Origin: CAVPDG01 sp963702535
GTDB taxonomy: Bacteria > Chloroflexota > Anaerolineae > Anaerolineales > UBA4823
Assembly (NCBI GenBank): GCA_963702535.1
Contig: CAVPDG010000015.1
Coordinates: 1 to 64,000 of the forward strand
Direction: 5' to 3'
DNA length: 64,000 bases
Of this stretch, positions 17,247 through 24,607 are shown one piece after another (positions within the stretch are counted from its first letter, which is position 1; each line of letters begins with the position of its first letter). Both the position numbers and the translations under genes were made by a program. Under the pieces are notes generated by a model. That model had not been told where the DNA came from. It was given only the letters and a program-made list of their open reading frames with translations, and made no database searches.

Positions 17247-18312
17247 ATGACAGACGAGACGGTATCCATCCAGGGCATGGTCTGCCCGGCGCCGCTTGCG
17301 CATAAAGATCGCATTGTCATGGGGCATGGCAGCGGTGGAAAGATGAGCCACAACCTGATCAAGCGCCTGTTCTTGAGCGCTTTCGACAACCCGGCGCTGC
17401 TCGCCGGCAATGATGCTGCCGTGTTGCCCATGCCGTCTGCATCGGGGCTGGCTGTGAGCACCGACTCGCATGTGGTCTCACCGCTATTCTTTCCCGGAGG
17501 CGACATCGGCCGGCTTGCCGTGTGCGGCACCGTAAACGACATCGCAACCTCCGGCGCGCAGCCTTTATGCCTGACCGCAGGGTTTATCCTGGAAGAAGGT
17601 CTGGATATCGCCGTCCTCGAACTCGTCGTGGCTTCGATGAAGTCTGCCGCACTGGAGGCAGGCGTCCAGATCATTGCTGGCGATACCAAGGTCGTGCAGA
17701 GAGGCAAAGCCGATGGTCTATACATCAATACTGCCGGCGTCGGCTCCATACCACACGGTCTGAAGATCGGCGGAGAGCAGGCGCGCCCGGGAGATGTGGT
17801 GCTATTATCCGGCTCGATCGGCGATCATGGTATAGCCGTGCTGTCAGCCAGGGGAGAGCTCGGTTTTGAGAGCGATATCGCTAGCGATGTCGCCCCGTTA
17901 AACCATCTCATCGCCAGCATGCTGGGGGCAAGCCAGCGAATTCATGTCTTGCGCGATCCCACGCGAGGGGGCGTGGCTACCAGCCTGAATGAGATTGCGC
18001 TACAATCTGATGTAGGCATTTTTATTGATGAAGAGAGCATCCCGATCAAACCCGCAGTACAGGCTGCTTGCGAGATGCTTGGCTTCGACCCGCTTTATAT
18101 CGCCAACGAAGGCAAGTTGATCGCCATTGTCGCGCCGGAGGACGCTGAGAAGATCCTGGCTGCCATGCGCAGCGACCCGCACGGGAAAGAGGCGGTCGTG
18201 ATCGGTCGCGTGGCAGGAGAAGCCCGCCGGGCGGGTGCTGATGAAAACCAGCCTGGGGAGCAACCGTGTCGTGGATATGCTGGCGGGAGAGATACTACCC
18301 CGCATTTGTTGA
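17247..18312 (+). CDS. hypE: Carbamoyl dehydratase HypE (one frame break near the end)
   Basis: AIR-synthase/PurM-fold protein that dehydrates the carbamoyl group on its C-terminal cysteine to the cyanide ligand. Starts ATG 17247. Motifs: GHGSGGKMSHNLIKRLFL, NDAAVLP, STDSHVVSPLFFPGGDIGRLAVCGTVNDIA, LRDPTRGGVATSLNEIA, YIANEGKLI. As given, the frame runs past the true end. Removing one G from the run at 18233-18235 restores VLMKTSLGSNRVVDMLAGEILPRIC and a stop at 18310-18312, giving the obligatory terminal Cys and a 354-residue product. A single-base sequence error is therefore likely. It ends the hyp operon. Confidence 0.94.
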
Positions 18313-18319
18313 GCGGGGA

Positions 18320-18886
18320 TCAGTGCTTCCGCACACACACCCAAGCGTTGAAGCCATCCTCGACGATGCGGGTATCTGCATTCGGATAATTGAATAAGCG
18401 AGTAATTTGGTCAGGCGATAGGAAGTGACTGCGCATGAGCAGGATTTTTTCAAATACCGCCACGACCTTGGCAGATAGCTTGCGGATATCGGGCTCTAAA
18501 ATCACCGCCAACCCACCCGGCTTGATCACCCGCCAGATTTCAGCGGCTGAGCCCTTCTGGTCGCCAACATGGTGAAGTGCATCGACCATAATCACCCGTT
18601 CGAAAAATTCATCAGGAAACGGCAGGGCTTCCGAATGCGAGCAGGTTAAGCTCAATCCATTTTTTAATTTTGCCTGGTTCAGCATCCCCGGTGATTCGTC
18701 AACAATGAAAGTCTCTGAGACCTGGCTGCGAAGAGCCCTGGCGACTCTGCCTGTGCCCCCGCCGACATCCAGCAATCGACCCTCAACCGGAAGCTCAACC
18801 AGCTCGATGAACCTCTCCACCTGACGCAGCGGGATGGCGTGATCGTAATACGGGGCTATGATTCCAAAATGATCGATGAGCGGCAT
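18320..18886 (-). CDS. Class I SAM-dependent methyltransferase (UbiE-like)
   Basis: A 188-residue protein from ATG 18886 (PLIDHFGIIAPYYD); an upstream start at 18916 is possible but adds an atypical leader. The Rossmann core shows motif I LLDVGGGTGRVARAL, the acidic motif II VDESPGML, and motif III-IV regions ALPFPDEFFERVIMVDALHHV and VIKPGGLAVILEPD. This pattern is that of methyltransferase domain 11 proteins acting on quinones, lipids or small metabolites; the substrate cannot be read from sequence. It is convergent with hypE, ending 8 bases from it. Confidence 0.75.
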   Translation of the reverse strand: MPLIDHFGIIAPYYDHAIPLRQVERFIELVELPVEGRLLDVGGGTGRVARALRSQVSETFIVDESPGMLNQAKLKNGLSLTCSHSEALPFPDEFFERVIMVDALHHVGDQKGSAAEIWRVIKPGGLAVILEPDIRKLSAKVVAVFEKILLMRSHFLSPDQITRLFNYPNADTRIVEDGFNAWVCVRKH

Positions 18887-18942
18887 AGATTGACCTTTGC
18901 AAAGAAATAAGGTCAATTATATCCCGCTTTTCGACACCTGTA

Positions 18943-19635
18943 TCAAGGCGCAGATTTAAGGATCACCGGCAGGTTCACCTGGCTGGCGACCGGGTTTGCC
19001 TCGATCATGTTGATCAACGTCAGGTTTTCCTCGCAGCGATCGGAGGTCGTCAGCAAAATCCTGCCGGTCTTCGGGCTGCCGCCTTGATCCAGCAGTTGAA
19101 ACCAGACTGTCCCATCCGACTGCACAGGGTGGTCCGCCAGTACGATCACGTATCCCCCCGGTCCAACCGCGGGCGAGCTGCCTGTGAGCGCAAGTTGCTG
19201 GACCGGCTGCCCGTTCAGGCTCCCCCCAACTTCGATAACCACCCCGGTAAGCGGGTTGCCATTCAGGTCGAAAACCTGGCCGGCGATCCCCAACCAGTTA
19301 CAGCCAGCCTCGGGAGTGACAAAGTTAGCCAGGCGGGTGGGCGTTCCGGGCTGCATGTAAAACCGGATAGCAGGCAGCGGGGTCTCTGTGGGCGCAGGCG
19401 TCGCCGGGATCTGCGCCGGCGGCGCGGTGAACGTGACCGTCGCCCCTGGAAAAGCGGTCTCGCCGGGTAAAACCTGGGTTCCCGGCAACCCGGTGGGCGC
19501 GGCTGCGCTCGGCACGACCTGCGTCTCTCCGGGAGCTGCCGTTGGCGCTGGCAAGCCCGGATCAGGAGCGCTTACCATACATGCAGGGATGAGAACACCC
19601 ATCAACACACAGACCGCGACAATGAGCTTGCGCAT
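18943..19635 (-). CDS. Putative lipoprotein with proline/threonine-rich stalk and carboxypeptidase-regulatory-like domain
   Basis: From ATG 19635 the protein starts RKLIVAVCVLMGVLIPAC, a lipoprotein signal with lipobox LIPAC, so it is likely anchored outside the membrane. A Pro/Thr/Ala-rich spacer (residues ~25-110) precedes a small beta domain with GCNWLGIAGQVFDLNGNPLTGVVIEVGG, the pattern of carboxypeptidase regulatory-like (CarboxypepD_reg) folds. The C-terminus contains NLPVILKSAP, similar to tails of other exported proteins here. Function unknown; the domain suggests a surface or adhesion role. Divergent from the P-domain peptidase gene across a perfect palindrome. Confidence 0.65.
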   Translation of the reverse strand: MRKLIVAVCVLMGVLIPACMVSAPDPGLPAPTAAPGETQVVPSAAAPTGLPGTQVLPGETAFPGATVTFTAPPAQIPATPAPTETPLPAIRFYMQPGTPTRLANFVTPEAGCNWLGIAGQVFDLNGNPLTGVVIEVGGSLNGQPVQQLALTGSSPAVGPGGYVIVLADHPVQSDGTVWFQLLDQGGSPKTGRILLTTSDRCEENLTLINMIEANPVASQVNLPVILKSAP

Positions 19636-19744
19636 ACGACCCTCCATCAACACCTGGCAGAAAGCAACCTTTCCCGAGTTGGATACAAGATTTATGCCAT
19701 GCGATTGGAACCGAGGAGCACTCAAAAGTTGTTAGTATATATCA

Positions 19745-19790
19745 GTTTTTGGGGTGCGGGCGGGCGTACGCCCGCCCGCACCCCAAAAAC
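19745..19790. repeat. Perfect 46-bp palindrome between divergent exported-protein genes
   Basis: Two 23-base arms meet with no loop (centre GTAC at 19766-19769). Each arm runs from GTTTTTGGGG into a GC-rich core. It is placed about 110 bases upstream of one start (19635) and 124 bases upstream of the other (19914). The T tracts lie at the outer 5' ends rather than after the stem, so it is not an ordinary intrinsic terminator. It could be an operator, a small mobile palindromic element, or a replication-pausing site. Confidence 0.9.
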
Positions 19791-19913
19791 CGACAACAAC
19801 CTTTTTAGTGCACCCTTGGAACGCGATGCCAGGTCGTCACGTCGATATTAAGGTAGAATTGGTCAAATCCTTTACTGTTAACCTTTGGCACGCTTTCGCC
19901 TGGATACCCGGAT

Positions 19914-21403
19914 ATGAAACCCACCTTCCTTTCCCCTCGCTATCGCATCTTGTTGCTCGTTGCCTGCTCCCTGCCCTATTCCTGCTGGGCGGGCTGGCTG
20001 GATTGAACCAAACCAGCGCCCACGAATTATCCCAGGGAGAAACGACAGAGAGCTCCATCCAGCAACCGGCGACCGGAACGCCTACCCCGGAGATACCCGA
20101 TCCCCGGTCGATCCTGACCGGAACACTCGTGCTGACTGCCACCCAAACCCTTACGCCAACGCCGAGCCTCACCCAGACGGCTACGTTGCAACCCCTCCCC
20201 AGCCTGACGCCCACTTTTTATATCACCCCTACCCTCAGCGTGGCTTCCCCAATCACCGTTACCCTAGACCCGACGGCTACCGGGACACTGCTCTACCTGC
20301 CCTTTGCTTTCCAGAGACCCGTACCTACGTATGTCCCCGCCAGCAAGGTGATCTTTTGTAACTCGAGCTCTGCATCGATTCCGGACAATATCGCCTCCGG
20401 AGTGGATCGGACGATCACGATCAACGATCCCCGCCTGATTGTAGACCTGGATGTAACGCTGGACATCAACCACACCTGGGTCGGCGATTTAAAGCTGAAG
20501 CTAACCCGCCAGGAAACGGACCAGACGATTACGCTGCTCGATCGACCCGGTTACCCGGCTTCCGATTATGGCTGCAGCTACGATAATATCCGCGCCATCC
20601 TCGACGATGAAATGTCGTCGTCCGTTGCCAACAAGTGCGCCTCCTCACCTGCGGCGATCTCCGGGATCTACGTCCCCGAGACATCCCTGGGTGTGTTCGA
20701 TGGTCAGGCGATCAACGGCAACTGGATATTAAATATTTCGGACCGCTCACCGAATGATAGCGGGCGCTTCAACCAGTGGTGCATCGTCGCTTCCATTAGC
20801 CCGGCGCCCGCGCCCCCAACGCCCACCCCTGAGCCGCCCTCTTTACCTTCCCAGGCGATCATCAACAATGTCACCGGTAAGGCGCAAGCCCTGCCACTCG
20901 ACTGCGAATCTCGCTCCGCGGTGGATTGGGCGCATTATTTTGGCAGAACGATCAATGAAATTGGCTTCTTCAACAACCTTCCGGTCTCGGATAACCCGGA
21001 TACCGGCTTCGTCGGCGATGTCTATGGGCAATGGGGGCAAATACCCCCCAATGATTACGGCGTACACGCCGAACCGGTAGCCGATCTGCTGCGGCAATAC
21101 GGCTTGCAAGCATACGCACACCGCCCGCTTAGCTGGGACGGATTGCGCGCCGAGATTGCCGCCGGCAGACCTGTCATCGTTTGGATCATCGGATCGATCA
21201 CGAACGGCATGCCGGTTTACTACACACCTGATGATGGATTATCTACCATCGTCGCCCGCTACGAACACACGGTAATCGTAACCGGCTATACGCAAAACAC
21301 GGTCTATTATCTGAATGGGGACACGATCTATTCCAGGTCTGTGTCGCAATTCCTGGATTCCTGGTCTGCCCTGGGTAACATGGCAGTGACTGCCAGACCC
21401 TGA
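19914..21403 (+). CDS. Exported protein: proprotein-convertase P-domain plus C39-like papain-fold domain (one frame break)
   Basis: ATG 19914 starts a signal peptide (KPTFLSPRYRILLLVACSLP) that runs out of frame at the CCC of 19974-19976; one extra C would join it to LFLLGGLAGLNQTSA and the long frame, giving 496 residues. A Thr/Pro-rich spacer follows, with LYLPFAFQRP, then a P-domain-like beta sandwich (IASGVDRTITINDP, LDVTLDINHTWVGDLKLKL, INGNWILNISDRSPNDSGRFNQWCI). The C-terminal ~180 residues look like a C39_2-type papain fold, with the nucleophile-like LPLDCESRSAVDWA and the histidine segment YEHTVIVTGY. The fusion suggests an extracellular cysteine-type hydrolase; activity is inferred. 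Confidence 0.75.
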
Positions 21404-21428
21404 AAGCTGGGTAATTCATCACAAGAAT

Positions 21429-21469
21429 GAGGCGCGGCTCAGGGGATGCCTGGACCGCGCCTCTTTTTT
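21429..21469 (+). terminator. Intrinsic terminator after the P-domain/C39-like gene
   Basis: A long stem (9 perfect bp GAGGCGCGG with CCGCGCCTC, then an inner CAGG/CCTG stem after a small mismatch) with loop GGATG is followed directly by TTTTTT. It lies 26 bases after the stop codon. Confidence 0.9.
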
Positions 21470-21483
21470 GGGGGATAATCCAA

Positions 21484-22386
21484 TTACAGATTAAACCAAC
21501 CCGTCACTGCACCAAGGTTTTCCACAGCCCGCGCGCCAGCCTGGTTCGCCTCACGGCACGCCTGGTCTATAGCTCTCCCACGGAGTAGAGCGGCAATCAA
21601 GCCGGCAGCAAAGGCATCGCCTGCGCCAGTCGTATCTACGACCCTGCTCGGCTGCACTCCATCGATTAACTCCACTTTGGTTCCGGCGGATAAGAGGCAA
21701 CCCTTGCCGCCCAATTTTACAATGACAGCGCCAGCGCCCCTCGAGCGCAACAAGCGGGCTGCCTTCTCTGCATCATTCTCGCCGGTCAGCCGGCTTGCTT
21801 CTGTTTGATTGCACAGAAAGATATCCAGGTGCGGCATGCAAGCCCACAATAAAGATGTATCCGCCATGCGGATGGACCGGACCACATCCAGGCTGGTTAA
21901 TAACCCTCTGTGATGCGCCTGGGCGAGTTTTTCGTCCAGGTTGCCCTGCATCAAACCCGGCAGTACAAAAAAACCACCCACATGCAAGCTGCGCGCCCCA
22001 TCTCGGAGATATTTTTCGATTTGTAATGCGTTTGGATTCAGTGTTTTGTTTGCCCCCGACGTATGCACGAAGCGCGGTTGGCAATCTTTATCAATCAACC
22101 CTACGCTCGTCCCTGTGGGCAAGCCCTTCACGCGCCGGATATAGCGAGTGTCCAGGCTCACTTTGCGCCAATAGCGCTTAACCAGATAAGCGGCGTCATC
22201 GGCTCCGATCCTGCCAACCAGCGCTGTCGGGATACCTAAGGCGCACAGTCCAATCGCTACATTGGACCCACAACCACCCGGAGCTACAACCACCTCATCG
22301 AATGGCAATAAATCATGCCGGGGCACTTCCTCCACCGGCTTGCAGATCACATCCAGGGTGATATTCCCAAAAACGACCGCGTCCAT
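21484..22386 (-). CDS. PfkB-family carbohydrate/nucleoside kinase
   Basis: A 300-residue ribokinase-fold protein starting MDAVVFGNITLDVI. Signature 1 is seen in VVVAPGGCGSNVAIGLCALGIPTALVGRIGAD; signature 2 with the catalytic aspartate is VDTTGAGDAFAAGLIAALLRG near residue 250. Between them are TGTSVGLID and the VIVKLGGKGCLL segment. PfkB enzymes phosphorylate sugars, adenosine or related compounds. The substrate is not readable. It ends just beyond the terminator of the convergent gene. Confidence 0.88.
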   Translation of the reverse strand: MDAVVFGNITLDVICKPVEEVPRHDLLPFDEVVVAPGGCGSNVAIGLCALGIPTALVGRIGADDAAYLVKRYWRKVSLDTRYIRRVKGLPTGTSVGLIDKDCQPRFVHTSGANKTLNPNALQIEKYLRDGARSLHVGGFFVLPGLMQGNLDEKLAQAHHRGLLTSLDVVRSIRMADTSLLWACMPHLDIFLCNQTEASRLTGENDAEKAARLLRSRGAGAVIVKLGGKGCLLSAGTKVELIDGVQPSRVVDTTGAGDAFAAGLIAALLRGRAIDQACREANQAGARAVENLGAVTGWFNL

Positions 22387-22434
22387 AATTCAGGTACCGG
22401 GAAAGGGGATCAGAAAGAGGGCGCTTCCACTGGG

Positions 22435-22674
22435 CTAATACTCTTCGTCGTCATCGATCCAGAGTTCGTCATCCTCTTCCTCGATCTCCATATCTTCCCA
22501 GTCCTCCGCTTCCTCATCCTCTCCTTCCTCCCAGGATTCTTCAGCATCGATCAAGTCGTCCGAGCGTTTGTAGGTCATGCAACCGACATCCGGATCGAGC
22601 TCGATAGCCGCGGCTCCACAGTACCCATCATCTAACAAGATGCAATCCAGATAGTGGCACCGAATTCTAGGCAT
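22435..22674 (-). CDS. Small cysteine-cluster protein with extremely acidic tail
   Basis: 79 residues from ATG 22674, chosen over the TTG at 22692 because GGAGG sits ~9-13 bases upstream. The N-terminal third has five cysteines, CHYLDC, GYCGAA and DPDVGCMTY, suggestive of a small metal-binding knuckle. The C-terminal half is almost only Glu/Asp with a few Trp (EEGEDEEAEDWEDMEIEEEDDE). I recognise no named family. Such tails often mediate charge-based protein contacts; the role is unknown. It stands between pfkB-like and VKOR genes with short gaps on either side. Confidence 0.6.
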   Translation of the reverse strand: MPRIRCHYLDCILLDDGYCGAAAIELDPDVGCMTYKRSDDLIDAEESWEEGEDEEAEDWEDMEIEEEDDELWIDDDEEY

Positions 22675-22797
22675 CTCTACCAACCTCCTCAATGATTTAG
22701 GACCTGTCCGAAATTGCCAGGGGCTTCATTTCTCTGGTTTGTGCGGCGATGCTGTATACACCAGAAAAATGGTTCTCCCCTCAATCTTCGGATATCT

Positions 22798-23241
22798 TTA
22801 GCTTGATGTATCCCAAAAAAGCCGGATCAAAGATACAACAAACAGCAAAACCATCACAACAGCATTGACCACGCAATACGGACAAATCGCACGTAATACC
22901 GCAATCTCAATGTATGTCAGGTACAAAGAGTATACGACGCCCGCCAGCGTCATCCCAAAAACGATCACAGGTGAGTACTGTCGCCAGAAATCCCCACGGG
23001 ACTCCAGGATAAGCAATACAAGGATGATTAAATTGGCAACCAGCCCAAGGTATGCAATCGGAATCCCGCCGATCTCCGAGTATGGGCTGGTGTTGACCGT
23101 GTCACAGGCTCGCGATCCGCCGCAAAAAACTTCGGCATGCGCAATCTTAACATAGCTGAGATAGATCGTATCGATCAAGCCAACAACAACTAAGCCTATC
23201 GCCACAAGCCGCAAGGCTGAATTTAATGATCTCACTTTCAA
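22798..23241 (-). CDS. Vitamin K epoxide reductase (VKOR) family protein
   Basis: A 147-residue four-helix membrane protein. Loop cysteines C40 and C46 (VFCGGSRACDTVNTSPYSEIGGIPIAYLG) and the active-site CPYC (C120-C123) are all present, matching bacterial VKOR, which oxidises thioredoxin-like disulfide donors and passes electrons to quinone. Unlike the protein at 11036-12151, there is no thioredoxin domain. It lies immediately upstream of nothing related; moeA ends 12 bases away on the same strand and may be co-transcribed. Confidence 0.88.
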   Translation of the reverse strand: MKVRSLNSALRLVAIGLVVVGLIDTIYLSYVKIAHAEVFCGGSRACDTVNTSPYSEIGGIPIAYLGLVANLIILVLLILESRGDFWRQYSPVIVFGMTLAGVVYSLYLTYIEIAVLRAICPYCVVNAVVMVLLFVVSLIRLFWDTSS

Positions 23242-23253
23242 GATACCGGTACC

Positions 23254-24489
23254 CTATCCCTCATCCAATAAGAATGCCCGCGCTTCTGACCCAATCGGCA
23301 GCGATTTTACCCCAGAAGGCACTAAAAGCAAAGCATTTGCCTGCACCAAAGACCTTAAATTTCCGGATCCCTGGTGCCCTACCAATGAGGCCACCCAGAT
23401 ACCCTCTTTGTTTTCAATCCACACCCGGAGATAGCTTTCCCTGCCGTCAAACTCGATTGCATCGAGCACTTTAACGTTCAAATACGCCCGTTTCCACGCG
23501 CTTTTCCCGGTCATCTTACTCAAAATCGGACGGACGAATAACTCGGCTCCAACATAGGCTGAGGCTGGATTTCCTGGCAATCCGATAAATGGGATGCCCT
23601 GGAACTCTCCGAAGACAACCGGCTTTCCGGGACGCATGTTGACGCGCCAGAAATCCAGCTTCCCCTCCGCCTCCATGACGCTGCGGACAAAATCCATGGC
23701 ACCCACACTCACCCCAGCAGATGAAACGATCAGGTCGGCTTGCTGGCGGACAGCCTGGTGGAGGCATTCGCGCACTGCCTGCTCCTGATCGGGAACGATC
23801 CCCAGGTAGAGCGCCTCTGCGTGGTAATTCTCAATCAACCCGGCGAGCATATAAGAATTCGATTCGTAGATTTTGCCCGCCTCGAGCGGCGCACCAGCAG
23901 GGAGCAACTCATCTCCGGTTGAGAATAACGCCACGCGTGGTTGCCGGTAAACGGCAACTCGATCGACACCTAGAGATGCCAGGAGTGCAACTTCCTGAGG
24001 TCTTAGATACTTTCCAGCAGCCAGGGCAAGCTCGCCCTGGTGCAAATCCTGCCCGCGCGGCCGGATAAACTGGCCTTGCTCAGCCACTTGGAATACCTTC
24101 ACACGAGATGGGGTAGCCGTACCCGATGAGCGACCATCAAAATCGGTTTGCTCCACCGGGATGACCGCGTCAGCGCCTTCCGGCAGGGGAGCGCCGGTCA
24201 TGATGCGCACCGCCTGCCGCGCCTCCAGCCTGCCAACAAATACGCTTCCGGCAGGCATATCTCCAATAACATCCAGCTCGATGGGATTGCCAGGGATTGC
24301 GCCGGCGACATCCGCATACCTGACGGCAAACCCATCCATACTCGAGTTGTCGAATGGAGGCAATGCAACCCTGGAATATTGCGCTTCAGCCAGGACCCGA
24401 CCCGATGCATGGGCGAGCCCAACGGTTTCTGCCTCTAGCGGCGAAATGTGTGAAAGGATCCGTTCCTGCGCTTGCTCAACCGAAATCAC
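23254..24489 (-). CDS. moeA: Molybdopterin molybdotransferase MoeA
   Basis: Inserts molybdate into adenylated molybdopterin. The 411-residue protein shows the MoeA domain order: N-terminal VLAEAQYSRVALPPFDNSSMDGFAVRY, the RIMTGAPLPEGADAVIPVEQT motif, the MoCF-like core with SSAGVSVGAMDFVRSVM and VVFGEFQGIPFIGLPGNPASAYVG, and a C-terminal beta domain. The start is GTG 24489 with GGAG about 6 bases upstream. Molybdenum cofactor would be needed by MsrP encoded at 29508-30464 in this window. No other Moco genes are seen nearby. Confidence 0.95.
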   Translation of the reverse strand: MISVEQAQERILSHISPLEAETVGLAHASGRVLAEAQYSRVALPPFDNSSMDGFAVRYADVAGAIPGNPIELDVIGDMPAGSVFVGRLEARQAVRIMTGAPLPEGADAVIPVEQTDFDGRSSGTATPSRVKVFQVAEQGQFIRPRGQDLHQGELALAAGKYLRPQEVALLASLGVDRVAVYRQPRVALFSTGDELLPAGAPLEAGKIYESNSYMLAGLIENYHAEALYLGIVPDQEQAVRECLHQAVRQQADLIVSSAGVSVGAMDFVRSVMEAEGKLDFWRVNMRPGKPVVFGEFQGIPFIGLPGNPASAYVGAELFVRPILSKMTGKSAWKRAYLNVKVLDAIEFDGRESYLRVWIENKEGIWVASLVGHQGSGNLRSLVQANALLLVPSGVKSLPIGSEARAFLLDEG

Positions 24490-24607
24490 TCTGTTCTCCG
24501 CTCCAGGACCCGATTAAGCAATGATCGTTGGGTCACGGCGCAAAATTATACCAGAAGTTACGAGCGATCGGATTTATCCCCCAAATCTGTGAGATCGATG
24601 TTCAATA

